From positions 317,579 to 381,578 of the forward strand of contig MU270018.1 of assembly GCA_021432635.1 (NCBI GenBank): a DNA stretch of 64,000 nucleotides. The letters run 5' to 3'. The DNA comes from Thozetella sp. PMI_491. Taxonomy: Eukaryota > Ascomycota > Sordariomycetes > Chaetosphaeriales > Chaetosphaeriaceae. Position numbers and translations under genes: made by a program. Positions within the stretch are counted from its first letter, which is position 1. Each line of letters starts with the position of its first letter. Of the stretch, positions 1 through 11,384 are shown in pieces. A model generated the notes under the pieces. The model saw only the letters and a program-made list of their open reading frames with translations, was not told where the DNA came from and searched no databases.

Positions 1-1770
1 GTTGTTAGCACTCTGCCTTCTTAGGCCTGGAGCCCCCCAGTCGGTGGGGGGGAGGGGGGGGAGAGACTTACGCCTCGTCAAATTACCTTCGCCGTGATCC
101 ATAGGGGATCCGGCGAGCTGTCGCATGCGGTCCCGCATGAGGTCCGTCGGTCGCGCCGGTTGGTTCTCCAACGAATCCTCGGCCCCGGGGCGGGGATTTC
201 GTATCGAGGCCGTTCGCCTGGGTCGTCTGAGCTCGGTGGACGATGGCTGGTCCGAGGGGCCTGGGCTAAAGATACGGTTCTTGATGGAACTGCCCCAGCT
301 ATGCATTCTGCCACGGGTGCTCTCAACATCTGAATCTTCCACCTCTATGCTGTCCCGTAGTCGACGGATGGCGCGCTCACGCCTCACCATCGAGTTTGTT
401 ATCCTTGGGCAGTAGCCCTTGGGGAGCATGCAGGCCTTGCAGACAGGACATAGAGAGCTGTTCTCGCCTAAGAACTCGTCGATGCAGTCGGGGTGGAATA
501 TGTGCCCACAAGGAAGCTCCCGGATGATGGTTACTCGGTTCTGGTAAGCCTCAAGGCAGATAGCGCAGACAGGTTGGAAGTCTGTGGCGGCGGTTGAGAC
601 ACCAAGAGGGCTGTTTAGCCCCTTCTCCGAAAACGCGTGTGTTCTCGCCGCTTGGTTCGATTCAGAAGCACCCCTGCTATCTCTCCGAGCGACAGTCCCT
701 GGCAGGCGAGGTGACGTTGGCGACGCCGGTGAGACTGGCTCGCTTCGGTCATCAGGTTCGTAGTGATATGTAAACAAGGGGAATTGTTGAATGTGGCTTA
801 ACGGAACTATGATGCGCCTGATGCCCATGCCCTCAATGTTCACCTCTCCGCTGATGACTCGACGGCGGAGTGATGCCCTCCTGCGTCTTGCAACCCAATG
901 CATGAGCAGAGATGTACCGCCGACAACGAAGAGCAAGACACCGGCAGTGATAAGGACGAAGACCCATATCTGAGGCAAAGTGTCCGGGCTGGACACGGAG
1001 ACCTGGGTCCAGATACGGACATAATCGTCCTCGTTTGCTGCATAGATATTGGTAATGTTTTTTCCAAAGGGCACTGCTGTCAGATTCCCCGAATATTGAC
1101 TCAGTTCGTACATAATACCGTGGCCCACCGTGCCGGATATGGCATAGATGGGGAAGCTGTTTTGAGTCTTCCATTTACCGTCGTCATTCAGATTCCATAC
1201 TGAAGAACTGACTGGCGGAGGCTTGGCTGTTGAATTTCCCGGCCTGTAGAAGATGAATGCACGAAGTGGATCGGTCCGCGCCGACGCCAGATAGCTCTTG
1301 GTGCAGTTTGCGTTGACCCAAGGGGCAATGGCGATGAGATTGTAGTTGGTTGGAGGCAGGTTTTTCTGCCGCGTGGCCGTAGCCGGGACGAACGGAGCCG
1401 TCTGTGTGACACATGGGTCATCGCGGTCCAGGTCCGGGACATAGAGCAAGCCTTGGATAACGCCGTTTGTGGTCTGTGAGGACCGGGACGTCAACACTGT
1501 GATGTTTTCTGAGATGGAGTCGGAATAGACCATCTCCCTCTGCTGGCGTGTAAGCAATAGGCTCTTCAACGAGAAGGAAATGCAGGTGAGCCATACCGAC
1601 CCGGCCGTGAGGTTCCTAATGATGGTGTTGGGGATGGTGCCAACACCAGACCACGACGGGTTGCTAAAAAGAAGTCTATGGCTAGTGAGCGTGATGACGA
1701 CACAACGGCAGCCACGCGAAGTCAAAATCCAGGACGGGTATCGGCAAGCCAAGCCAGATGCCCATGACAG
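1..1770 (-). CDS. PA-TM-RING type E3 ubiquitin ligase, truncated at left edge, 5' end unresolved
   Basis: A single minus-strand frame stays open from about 1899 down past 72. It reads, in order: a lumenal/PA-like region with N-glycosylation sites (around 1600-1260), a transmembrane helix (about 960-905), a basic cytoplasmic stretch, and a RING-H2 finger (about 570-430) with ligands in the order CAIC, CGHIFH, C, CPVC. Such proteins are endosomal or vacuolar membrane E3 ligases; the substrate is unknown. A GTAAGT donor starts at 71 and a GCTAAC branch point lies at about 3-8, so the last exon is beyond position 1. The first in-frame Met is at 1533, inside the lumenal part, and no hydrophobic signal start is in frame upstream. 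A 5' exon is therefore probably missing from my model, and the upper limit of 1770 is approximate. Confidence 0.8.
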   Translation of the reverse strand, partial: MSWASGLACRYPSWILTSRGCRCVVITLTSHRLLFSNPSWSGVGTIPNTIIRNLTAGSVWLTCISFSLKSLLLTRQQREMVYSDSISENITVLTSRSSQTTNGVIQGLLYVPDLDRDDPCVTQTAPFVPATATRQKNLPPTNYNLIAIAPWVNANCTKSYLASARTDPLRAFIFYRPGNSTAKPPPVSSSVWNLNDDGKWKTQNSFPIYAISGTVGHGIMYELSQYSGNLTAVPFGKNITNIYAANEDDYVRIWTQVSVSSPDTLPQIWVFVLITAGVLLFVVGGTSLLMHWVARRRRASLRRRVISGEVNIEGMGIRRIIVPLSHIQQFPLFTYHYEPDDRSEPVSPASPTSPRLPGTVARRDSRGASESNQAARTHAFSEKGLNSPLGVSTAATDFQPVCAICLEAYQNRVTIIRELPCGHIFHPDCIDEFLGENSSLCPVCKACMLPKGYCPRITNSMVRRERAIRRLRDSIEVEDSDVESTRGRMHSWGSSIKNRIFSPGPSDQPSSTELRRPRRTASIRNPRPGAEDSLENQPARPTDLMRDRMRQLAGSPMDHGEGNLTRRKSLPPLPPTDWGAPGLRRQSANN

Positions 1771-2063
1771 GTAACGAACGGCACAGAAGAAAGGCCGTGT
1801 ACTAGGGCATGGCGGGCTTGGCGACGCAGCCGGGGGCAGGCAGGTTGGGTGGGGTTGGGGAGTCGGGGGGTGGTGATGACGAGGGCATTCGCATGCCTTT
1901 TATCTTCACGGCAGCGCCATGGAGGCTGCGACACGCTCGGCAGTGAGGCCAGGGCTGCTTGAGACAAAGAAATAAATAGACCTACACGACATTGCGGATC
2001 TCATCAACGGCTGCAAGATGTCAGTTAGTACCCGGTGTTTGTTCTTTTACCCCAGCCTTGGCA

Positions 2064-2085
2064 AATGCTTGGCTCGCCAAGCATT
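2064..2085. repeat. perfect inverted repeat, 10-bp arms, 2-bp spacer
   Basis: The left arm aatgcttggc and the right arm gccaagcatt are exact reverse complements separated by tc. It lies upstream of the RING gene. It could be a dimeric transcription-factor site or a small cruciform; no function is shown. Confidence 0.7.
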
Positions 2086-4688
2086 GGAGCGCGCGAGGGC
2101 AACGACTGGTGCTGGGCAGACAAAACGCAAGTGCCCAGATCGCCAAGTCGCCTCGACGGGTCTTGGTACGAGGGCTCCAGGGGGGCACCCCGTGGCCGAC
2201 AAACGGCTTGGAAAGCAGGCGGGAGCAAACACTCACATATGGACATTGTCGGGTTTATTCAACCCTTTGCTCTCGAGGACCGCAGCATCCGTGCCGGCGC
2301 TCGAGGTCGATTGAAGAGGTTCTCGGCAGTAGGGAAAAGAGGGATTGTGGTGCAGGAGTCGAGCAGCGAAGGGGAAAGAGGAAGCGGGAACTGGGGCCCA
2401 TTTCAGGTGCCAAGACTGGGTGGGGCCATCCACTCGCGCCTTCCCGCCAGAGGACTTCAAGCCCAATCTCTCCACTCCTGCCCCCATTCGCGCGTGTGCC
2501 AGCCCCTCTCCCCGCCCTTCCCTCTTTCAGTATCCGTGTATGCGGTGTCAGGCCCGACCGCATCCGATTTCACACGAGCTCTGGACGATAAACTTATTGC
2601 TTGCATGGTACCATACCTTGGCTGTGGCGCCGCTGCGTGGGTTGCCGGCAGCCCAGCCGGTCGTGACGGTATCGATGCAACGATTGCCTCTTTCCCAATG
2701 GAACCTAGCGGCTTCTTGGCCGAGCGCCTCGTGTGTCCATCGCCAAGCCCCCAGCCCCGGACCCTTTGCTTCCCTTTGCAGCTGGCACCTGCCCCTAGGG
2801 CTCGGCGCGCCTGTTCCAAGCGGCAGAGGCTCTCCCTACCTATTCACCGAGATGGCACGCAGCCTATGGAGATGGCATCGACCGTTGCCAGCTCTTCGGG
2901 GACAGATGGGATTCTACGTCGTTCCTCGTGTGCGAGCTGAAACGTCTCAGCAGACGCGCAATTGATCAACGGCCAGGGCCACGGCGACGCTGACTCGCTG
3001 GCCACACGGATACTCGGCTCTTAGGGCGACAATCACGGCCTTTATTAGTCCGTCACCAGAAACCGGGCTGGACACGGGACGATTGGACACAGCCAGTTTC
3101 CCGAACGCCCTCTCCAGCCCTCTCCAGAATTGCGAACCTTCTATACTACCTAGCTATGCGCCGCCACCTGGTCCTCGTCTCGGGATGTCGCCTGTCGACC
3201 CGAACGCCTCCTCGCCCTGTCGCCCGCCCACTTTTGGCAGTTGACACCTTGGCAAATGGTACTTTGGGCTGGTGAGCACAGCCCCTGCCGCCCACCCTAA
3301 ATATTTCTTCTGTCGAACCAAGAGTGTTTCGAGCAGCGCTCTCGTCTGTCTGCCCCTCTCCACCTCGTTACGGGATGACGACGCGTGTGTTCCCCCAACG
3401 TCCCGGTTCGCCGAAACATGCCCGTGGCCGCCGGGAGGGTTAATTTGGTTCCCGAAGCCACGTCTGCAGCATCTTTGTGCAATGGTTCATATATACCTAC
3501 ATACCGCTTAGCATTCATGGTGCCTGGCGACCGGGGTCTGTCTTTACAGACCGGTGCGGCGGGGGTCCTGAGCGCAGAGGCGAAAACAAGTGCACCCCGC
3601 CTACCCTTCCCCCCTCCCACGGCGGCGCGTCTGATTAATAAGGTACCGAGAGATACCGACAAAAGTTGGCCAAGTAGGTGCGTGCCTCGTGCTACTCTAA
3701 TACCGCGGATGTAGGAGCATGTAACAGGACAGCCGTATAGCCCCATGCATTTGGCAGTCCCATGACGCGTTGTAACCTGGTCACCTAGAACCCTGCCCGG
3801 AGGAATCGGATGGCAACGCTCACAAAGCTGAAAGGGCAAGCTCGGTGACTGATTAATATTGCCCCTAGGCTAACCCACGCGAAGTTATCTCTACCGCGAC
3901 GTACAAGCTCCCGTAACTGACCTGCGATGTTTTTCGCTATTGTTGCATACACTCGGCATGGTGGCTTGTTTGGCAACCTGAGTGGAGCGTGTGGACGCGG
4001 GCTCACGAAGTAGTAGACAACCACGGGATAGGGGTCCTGCTACAATCTCCTTGCGCAGCTCACTCGAGGCGCAGCACCGCTGCTTCAAATGGCGCACTCT
4101 CCCTCCGCTATGGTTGAGTTGCTTGGGCTTTTGTGCCTAGCAGAGCTCGGCTACAGTAAATGTTTGATTAGAATACCTACATCTCGGGCCTGCCCAAGGC
4201 TCACCGCTGAGGCATGGCCAAGGAAGGTTCCTAAGGCCTAAAGGTTGCGAGAAGATAGCCAGAGACAGCAAAGTAGGAATGGAGGACGACAGGAAGAGGG
4301 AAGACGGACACCCGGGAGCAATAAATAATATATTACTTGAGCCTAGAGGATGCTTGGCAAAGCCCCGAACTACCTGATATAACTTGACCAAGCCCAGTTT
4401 TTGCGGACAATAATACTGAGGAATACTTCGTGGTATTCTCGCCTCGTGGCCGTCCTTGCTCAGAAGTCCAAGATGTCATCAGCGATGGCGGCGCCAAATC
4501 AGAGTTACCTTAGACTGCCTTAGGCACCTTTAAGTACCTGCAGTAGCTCGTAGTGGGCCAGAACCCGACGGGCCCTGGGACCCGGGAGGGTTTCGCAGTC
4601 AATCAAATGGTTTCTTGGCAAAGCCAAGCCTGGCGAGCGTTTTGGCAGCAAGAATAGTGGTCGTTGCTGCCAAGTGGTATGCCTAGCT

Positions 4689-4702
4689 TAGGTAGCTACC
4701 TA
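4689..4702. repeat. 14-bp perfect palindrome of the TAGGTA/TACCTA kind
   Basis: The sequence taggtagctaccta is self-complementary. Related TAGGTA-type words surround it (4683-4725), and similar palindromes recur at 34.46 and 34.54 kb. Confidence 0.6.
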
Positions 4703-5019
4703 GCTACCTTGGCTGCTTAGCTAGCCTGGCGCCCAGCCGCGTCAATCGCTCCCTCCTGTTTGGAGCCGGGGATCGCAAGCTACCTAGGCGCCGACTGAAA
4801 GGCAGAAGCCAGGCCCCTTGCCCTTTCGAAGGTTTTCATACCATCCCTATCTCCTCGCACGCCTCTTCGTCCCTGAGCTATCCCGGTTCATGCTACAGTG
4901 CTAGTCATCCTTTTCCTTGGCCTGAGGACATGTTCTACTACAGCCCCCACGAGGTCTGTTAACCCCGTTATTCTCAACCTAGCCTCCTCCCCTCCCCACC
5001 ACACACCACCCTCGCCACC

Positions 5020-7532
5020 ATGGCCCCTCTCGCCTCCGACCCACGACAGGTGCTGGTGGTGTTCAATAACGCACGCCGGAAGGCGCTCTATACGCTCATC
5101 GAGCAGATTACTCTATGGCAACGGGCACAGCTTGAGCTCAAACGCCCGGAGGATCCCAACACTGCCCCACTCTTCGTCTCTTCGCCTCGGGGAGGCACCA
5201 GCGACCGGACGGATACCAGCCATGGGACGGACGCCAATGTGTCCCAGCGCATCACGCCGCCACCGCCGGAGCTGATTCGGCTGCGGCGGGCCGCGCTGGC
5301 GCATTTTGACGAGTGGCGCAAGGGAACTCTCGCCAAGCTGAACGAGATTGTGTCCACGCCAGACGACAACAAGGTGCTAGAGGCGCGGAAGAGACGTGCG
5401 GTCGAGATATCTCAGCGCAGAACGAGAGGGCACGACCTGATTGACTTTGGTGATGACTCTGGCGAGGATGCCAGGGTCGCCGGGCTGTCACCCGATGAAC
5501 TCGCCCATGCTGTCGACGCTCTACAGTCGCTGTATCATCCTATCCCGACCCGCCTGACGACCGTCTCGTACGAAGACCGTGAGGAGGCGCTCAGCTGTGT
5601 GTTGTTACTTCTGTTATCTACGGGAAACTATACAGCCAATTCGCGTGTTTTAGTGGTCTACCTTGCATCCGCGTTAGCCCTCCCGCTCGCGGTCGTGATT
5701 CGGGAGGAGACCGAGATCGCCAAGTCGCTGGTAGAGAGTTCCGCTGCCGCCGAGAAGCAGAACGCTGCTGGCGGAATGTCAGCAGATGCGGAGGCGCAGA
5801 AACGCAAGCAGGAGAACCAGAGTAGTCGATACTGGAAGGTTGGGCTCGCGTCCGTAGCCGGTGCCGCGCTCATCGGCGTGACTGGCGGCCTCGCGGCACC
5901 TGTCGTCGCTGGTGCGATCGGAGGGATTATGGGCTCGGTCGGCTTAGGAGGTGTTGCGAGCTTTCTTGGGATATTCTGGATGAATGGCGCGCTTGTCGGC
6001 ACGCTGTTTGGAGCATTTGGGGCCAAGATGACAGTGAGCGACAAGACTTGCGTGGCTTTCCCCATTGGCTCTTGTATACTGACCTCAACGATCTCTAGGG
6101 TGAGATGATTGATCAATACGCACGCGAGGTTGAAGACTTTCGCTTTCTACCCCTGAAGGATGAGTGGGGCAAGGGCTACAAAAAGGACGATAAAGACGCT
6201 CGGCGGCTGAAGGTCATCATCGGCATCAACGGATGGCTCAGCAACAAGGACGACGTGACCCGACCGTGGCGTGTCCTCAACGACGATTCTGAGGTATTTG
6301 CGTTGAGATACGAGATGGACAGTCTGCTCTCGCTAGGGCGCTCACTCGAAGGCCTGGTCTCGTCGTACGCCTGGGGAGTGGTGAAAGTCGAAATTCTGAA
6401 GAGGACAGTCCTAGCGACTCTGTGGAGTGCACTCTGGCCGGCATACCTCATGAAGATAGGATCCAATATCGACAATCCCTTCAACCTGGCCAGAAACCGC
6501 TCTGACAAGGCCGGCAAGATCCTCGCCGATGCCATCATCAACAAAGTTCAGGGCGAGCGGCCGGTCACACTCATAGGATACTCTCTCGGCGCGCGGGTGA
6601 TCTACTCGTGCCTGCGGACACTAGTGGAGCGACGTGCATTCGGCCTTGTCGACAGTGTCGTCTTGATCGGTGCACCTATCCCGTCCAACAGAAATCACTG
6701 GCAGATGATGCGCAGCGTCGTTTCAGGCAAGATGTTCAACGTCTACTCCCAGAACGACCTTGTGCTAGCCTTTTTGTACCGTGCGACGAGCATCCAACTA
6801 GGCATCGCCGGCCTACAGGAGATCAAGGATATCGAGGGCGTCGAGAACTTGAACCTGACGGAGGAAGTCAAGGGCCACTTGCGATACCCTGAGCTGATTG
6901 GCCAGATTCTTACCCGCTGCGGATTTCCCGATATCAAAGGGGGTGAGAGTCCTATCGAAAAGGAGCCCGACGCCGTCGAGATCAGGCTGGAGGACTCGGA
7001 CCATAGCAAGATGGGCACCCTGATCCCGCTAGACGATCTCAAAATCGCGGACGAACCGCCCCCAAAGCCCCCAAGGCGCGCCCCCGCGACGTCTTCTGTG
7101 GTAGTGGAGCCGTCTCCGTCTTCTCCAGCGCCCCGGAGCCTAGAACAGCTGAAGGCGCGGGCGACGGTGACCAAAGGAAGAGCGGAAGTGCTGTCCACAA
7201 CTCACGACCCGCTGGCCGGACTGTTGGACCAGGACCCACTAAGCCGCGGAGGACTAGAAGAGGCTCGTTCAGAGGCTTCCAGACCCACGACGGAGATCAC
7301 AAAGACTAAATGGGGCGACAGTGTCCAGGACCTATCGCCCAAAGAAACCAAACAAGTACCGCCTGCCTATGCGGCTCCTCATATCGCACAGTTGACCGGC
7401 CCTGCCCGTGCTACACCCGAGTCAGATCTCGACTCGGATTTAGATGACGACTGGGGAGGCATCACGATGGAGAACCGCGACGACGATTTTGACGACATGA
7501 CGTATACAGAGCCTATCCCCATTGAAGACTAG
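5020..7532 (+). CDS. TMCO4/Mil1-like DUF726 protein with lipase-type GxSxG motif
   Basis: Exons 5020-6033 and 6099-7532 (815 aa); the 65-bp intron starts GTGAGC and ends CTAG. The start sits in a good context (caccATGg). The N-terminal half is soluble and helical. Residues about 274-338 form a Gly/Ala-rich block of two to three membrane segments. After the intron the conserved GEMIDQYAREVEDF segment leads into an alpha/beta-hydrolase-like core with GYSLGAR at about 499-505, the serine nucleophile elbow. The tail from about 640 is disordered and ends very acidic. The family is DUF726: mammalian TMCO4 and, as I recall, yeast Mil1 (YFL034W), reported to bind the clathrin adaptor AP-1. A catalytic reaction has not been assigned. 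The gene converges on NOC2, with 223 bp between stops. Confidence 0.88.
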
Positions 7533-7755
7533 AGTCGATTAGATGGGCCACAAGACAGGCAATACTAAGGCTAGGAAGGGCGGGACAACATGCGGGTGTG
7601 ACATAACATCGGGATCTAGCGATATTGCAATAGCATGAAGTTCAAGCCCCTTGCACAAAGCATATTAGGACTTCACCGATTTGAATCGACTTGGCTAGGA
7701 GGGATATTTTATACCGCCCCTCGAAGCACCGAACTGGGCAGAAAACTACGGTAGG

Positions 7756-10131
7756 CTATTCGCTATCGTCGCCCTCCTCCTCCTCCTCCAAAGACCCAAA
7801 CTCTTCCTCGTCCACCTCTAGGTCTACATCCTCATCACTCTCCTGTTCCTCGTCTTCCTCGTCCTCCTCGTCCTCCTCGTCCTGCTGCATCCTCTCTTCT
7901 CTCCTTTTGCGTTCTTCCTCCTTCCTGGCCTCTTCCATCATCTTCTGTCTCTCGGCCCGCAGTTTCCTCTGCGTGACGACAAAGGCTCCGATGGGGGTCT
8001 TTTCCCACTCAAAGTCCTTGAGGAAAGCGTCCACTTGGGTCCTGTTCTGCGGTGCAAAGTCGACCCGAGCCCTCTTCCCTTCAATGAACTTGGCGTTGGC
8101 CTCGAGTTTCTGGGTGAGCAGAACAAGGCTCGAGATAAGCTTGCTGTTCTGGTTACCAGACCCCTTCTTCCTCGCATCCTTGATCCACCGCTTGACCATG
8201 ATGACGACTGGTAGCGAGAACTCCGGGAATGCAATGTTGGTAGCCCACAGAACGAAGTACTCCGAGAAGAGCTCTACAACCTGCTCCCCAATGCCATCCT
8301 GATAAACCCTGGTCCGGAGGTACGACTTCGGCGCCTTGTAATTCACGTTGTAGTCCAAGGCCTTTAGTGTGGACTGCTTCGGCGGCTTCTTCATCTCGGC
8401 CGAGTTCAAGACCTCGAGGATTGGGGCGGCAAGGGGAATGTACGTCCCAGTCGCCCTAGATATCCGGAGGAGCGAACGGATGAGCTGGAAACGAAGCGGG
8501 AAGTAGATGGCGGTAGGAATGAGGCGCATAGCGCCAAGGGTGACTTGTACCAACGGGTAAATGAGTAGCTTGAGCTGGCTCTCTTTGCCCGCCTCGGCTT
8601 CCTTCAAAGGGCTACAGTGTTCGGCTAGGACGCAAGACCAAAAGTCCAGGGAATGCACGTACTGCCAGTTGTATACCTTCTTGTAGGAATCATTTTGGTT
8701 ATGAGCGATACTGTTGCGCAGATGGATGGCGAGCTGGCGGATGAAGTTGAACGCCGTGGTGTAGCCGACGCTCTGGTCAATGCCCCAAAGCTCAGCCGCC
8801 GAGTTCTTCATCAGGTTGATTCCTTGGATGGTGTTGACATTGGTGGCTCGACTGCCCTGGACCAAGCCTTGGTATGCGGCCTTGAGCACCGATTCTCTGA
8901 TACCCTTGTCGCCAATGACAACCAGGCGACGCAGTACCAGGAACGCCGTTATCCTCGTCGTTTCGCTGCTAGCCGACTGTGACCAGAAAGCGACAACGGT
9001 CTTGACAAGATTTTTGAGGAGCTTCCTAAAAGACAATAGGTATGGGAGGAGCGGGTTAATGCATGAGAGCGTGAGTTTGAGGGTCCCATCGTCCGACAGG
9101 GTGCTGAGGAGGTGGATAACGGATGCTGTGTAGCTTCTCATGAGGATGGAGAGCGTTTTGAACTTGCTCGATTCCGTTTGGACGTAGGTCTTGCCTGCTG
9201 CAGACTCCTTAACTGGAAGATGGTGTTGCAGGACTTCGGGTATCTGCTTGAGGGCAACCACGAGAATGTCATGGAACGCTTCGGGGCTCGAAATGGAGTA
9301 GCGCTGAGCCTTCTCTTCGTCCTCGTTGAGATGAGCAGCCGACCGAAAGGCAATGACAACCTGGCGAGCGGCTCGCAGCGAGTGCTTCTCCACTAGCGCT
9401 TCCTTCCACTTCGCGATCATGGCTTGGGTGAGCTCGTTGCTCCCCGAAGACTCGACGTCGGAATCGGCCTCGCCCTGGGCGGCCACGTCCTTGTCCTGCT
9501 TCCTCTTCTTCTTGGGTTGCTCGTCCTCCTCCTCGTCATCCTCGTTCGCACTGAGTTCGTCAATCTCGGCGAGGTCGGCGTCTTCGTCAAAGTCCAATGC
9601 CTCCGGGTCGTTCTCCTTTAGATATTTGTAAAACTCCGGATCTTTCTCAGCAAGTGCCTTCATGGTCGCCTTGCTCATGCCGCCCTGCTCGTCTTCGTCA
9701 TCCTCTGCGCCAATTTCGGCACCACCGTCGCTCTGCACATCGCTTTGTACGTCGGAGAGATCGACATCGCTGTCCTCAGAGGCCTGGGCTTTGGCCGCGG
9801 GTTGGTCCCGTTTCCGCTTTCCTAGCTTGGCCGACGACTTCTTTCCCGAGCTTGGCTTGTCCAAGATCTCAAAACCGCCCTTGAAGAACTCATCCACACT
9901 CATTCCCCCAGCCTGGGCGCTGCCCTTCTGGCCATTGGCCTGGACGTCGCCGCTCTGCTTGGAGGAGCTCCCGTAGAAGTCGGCATCTTGAGCTTGCTTT
10001 GTTCGCTTCTTGGTCTTGATCTGTTGGCGCTGCTTGATTTTGCTGACTGCTTTGCGTCGCTCTAGCACACCCTTAAGATGATTCTTCTCGAACTTCTTGG
10101 TAGCCTTCAGGTTCTTCTTGGTGGCCGTCAT
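7756..10131 (-). CDS. NOC2: Nucleolar complex protein 2 (ribosome biogenesis)
   Basis: Intronless, 791 aa. The basic N-terminus (ATKKFEKNHLKG, then KIKQRQQIKTKKR) is the Noc2 signature and a nucleolar targeting region. It is followed by an acidic Ser/Asp/Glu-rich segment (about 120-225), the helical-repeat Noc2 core (about 235-690), and a strongly acidic tail after about 745. In yeast Noc2 pairs with Noc1 in the nucleolus and with Noc3 in the nucleoplasm to move pre-60S particles along; the same role is inferred here. Length matches the family, and the start is the only Met giving the conserved N-terminus. The promoter is shared with VPS28. Confidence 0.95.
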   Translation of the reverse strand: MTATKKNLKATKKFEKNHLKGVLERRKAVSKIKQRQQIKTKKRTKQAQDADFYGSSSKQSGDVQANGQKGSAQAGGMSVDEFFKGGFEILDKPSSGKKSSAKLGKRKRDQPAAKAQASEDSDVDLSDVQSDVQSDGGAEIGAEDDEDEQGGMSKATMKALAEKDPEFYKYLKENDPEALDFDEDADLAEIDELSANEDDEEEDEQPKKKRKQDKDVAAQGEADSDVESSGSNELTQAMIAKWKEALVEKHSLRAARQVVIAFRSAAHLNEDEEKAQRYSISSPEAFHDILVVALKQIPEVLQHHLPVKESAAGKTYVQTESSKFKTLSILMRSYTASVIHLLSTLSDDGTLKLTLSCINPLLPYLLSFRKLLKNLVKTVVAFWSQSASSETTRITAFLVLRRLVVIGDKGIRESVLKAAYQGLVQGSRATNVNTIQGINLMKNSAAELWGIDQSVGYTTAFNFIRQLAIHLRNSIAHNQNDSYKKVYNWQYVHSLDFWSCVLAEHCSPLKEAEAGKESQLKLLIYPLVQVTLGAMRLIPTAIYFPLRFQLIRSLLRISRATGTYIPLAAPILEVLNSAEMKKPPKQSTLKALDYNVNYKAPKSYLRTRVYQDGIGEQVVELFSEYFVLWATNIAFPEFSLPVVIMVKRWIKDARKKGSGNQNSKLISSLVLLTQKLEANAKFIEGKRARVDFAPQNRTQVDAFLKDFEWEKTPIGAFVVTQRKLRAERQKMMEEARKEEERKRREERMQQDEEDEEDEEDEEQESDEDVDLEVDEEEFGSLEEEEEGDDSE

Positions 10132-10479
10132 GGCGGGCTACAATTGCTGGTGATGCTCGCCAATTGGGGGGAATTGTTAACGGACGGTTTTTTTTTGTCT
10201 ATAGGACGGCTCGAAACTTTTTTTTTAACCTGCTGCTACTTCTTATCGGAGTCTTATCGTTGGAGGGGCACTAATCTGCTTCAGGCGGGCGGTGTGGTGT
10301 GGGGGTGGATGTGGGTTCTGCCGCGCCTTCGTTACTCGGTAGCTTGCTGAAGTGATGCTGCCTACGTGCTCGACTACGGTAAATAGGAAGGGGCAGTCGC
10401 AGCTTGGGCCTCGCGGGTTCTGAACTTTGAAAAAAAAGATAAGCATGCAGGCGCACCCAAGAAGCAAAGATCTCCAAAA
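10132..10479. promoter_or_regulatory. 348-bp divergent promoter between NOC2 and VPS28
   Basis: Both genes must start from this interval. It holds a CCAATTGG palindrome at 10160-10167, about 30 bp from the NOC2 ATG, two T/A-rich tracts (about 10188-10197 and 10217-10227) and an A-run near 10431. Poly(dA:dT) tracts typically give nucleosome-free promoters. Specific factors are not identified. Confidence 0.6.
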
Positions 10480-11324
10480 ATGATGTCCCGACAGGCCTAT
10501 GCGCCAACGCCTCATAGCTATGTGCCGAACAGCTCGCTTACGGCAACTATAAACTTGGACGAGGTTAGTTGATCCCTGAGCCTCGTCTCGAGCTTCCCTC
10601 GTCGCTGACCAGAACCCTCCGCAACCTCCAGGAAGTCAAGCTCACCGACAGCCGCGCCGACCGCGACCTCCAGGACTCGCTGGCCGAGATATTCAGCATC
10701 ATTGTAACCATTGACGAGCTTGAGAAGGCCTTCCTGAAGGATGCGATCCCCGAAGCCGACTACACCGAGATCTGCGAGCGCTCGTTGAAGCAGTACAAGT
10801 CGCTTCTCGCCGATGAGACAGTAGCCAGGGCATTTGTAGGACTAGAAGAGTTTAAGGCGGAGTGGGACGTATGATTTCCTCCCGTCTCCCGGTAGCGATC
10901 ATGAAGCCGACGGCTAACGGTCGTGGCCACGCAGCTCGAAGTTCCTCGCGCCACGGAGCGCATCCGAGTGGGGATGCCATCAACAGCAGTCACAGCCTCT
11001 TCGAGGTCGGCGCCCGCACCGGCTGCCGTGGGCAACCCCAGCGGAGCGCTGATATTGGAGGCAACCCAAGAGTTTATTACCTTCCTGGATGCATTGAAGC
11101 TCGGGTTGCTGGCAAAGGACCAGCTCCACCCGCTGCTAACCGAGGTTATCCAGTCTGTAAACAAGGTGACGGACCGGGACTTTGAGAACAGGGGGAAAAT
11201 CGTCCAGTGGCTCATTGCCCTGAACCAGATGAAGGCGACAGAAGAATTAAGCGAGGAGCAGGCCCGGGAGATAGAGTTGGACATGAACCTAGCCTATCAA
11301 GGGTTCAAGAGTACATTGTCATGA
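10480..11324 (+). CDS. VPS28: ESCRT-I subunit Vps28
   Basis: Three exons: 10480-10563, 10632-10868 and 10935-11324 (236 aa). Introns of 68 and 66 bp have donors GTTAGT and GTATGA and branch points CTGAC and CTAAC. Exon 1 encodes MMSRQAYAPTPHSYVP and joins as INLDE|EVKLTD, the normal family start. The N-terminal coiled ESCRT-I core (about 30-125) contains the ERDLYDSLAE-like segment. The C-terminal four-helix domain (about 140-236), with the TDRDFENRGKIVQWL motif, binds ESCRT-II in yeast. The protein acts in ubiquitin-dependent sorting into multivesicular endosomes. The stop lies 60 bp from the convergent MDM12 stop, so the 3' UTRs almost certainly overlap. Confidence 0.94.
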
Positions 11325-11384
11325 CCTCTTCACATACAAGGTTTCGCAAGATTAGCATTCTGGGGATAGCCGGTGGTGGCGCGT

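Larger units (their letters stand above)
1900..5019. other. 3.1 kb gene-free stretch
   Basis: No gene recognised. The part 2.0-2.96 kb is open in several frames on both strands, which fits GC-rich, stop-poor DNA rather than a gene; none of the translations looks like a protein. It should hold the promoter of the RING gene (leftward) and of the TMCO4-like gene (rightward). Perfect short palindromes occur at 2064-2085, 4614-4628 and 4689-4702. Confidence 0.6.

Noticed and set aside
2035-2940. 301-codon plus-strand open frame
   Set aside because: Overlaps other long frames on both strands, low-complexity reading, no family resemblance; GC-rich, stop-poor DNA explains it.
3111-3126. Repeat of ccctctccag
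   Set aside because: Two short copies in a low-complexity stretch; no structure around them.
7691-8302. 203-codon Ser-rich plus-strand frame
   Set aside because: Antisense of the acidic tail of NOC2; the Ser runs mirror Glu/Asp codons.
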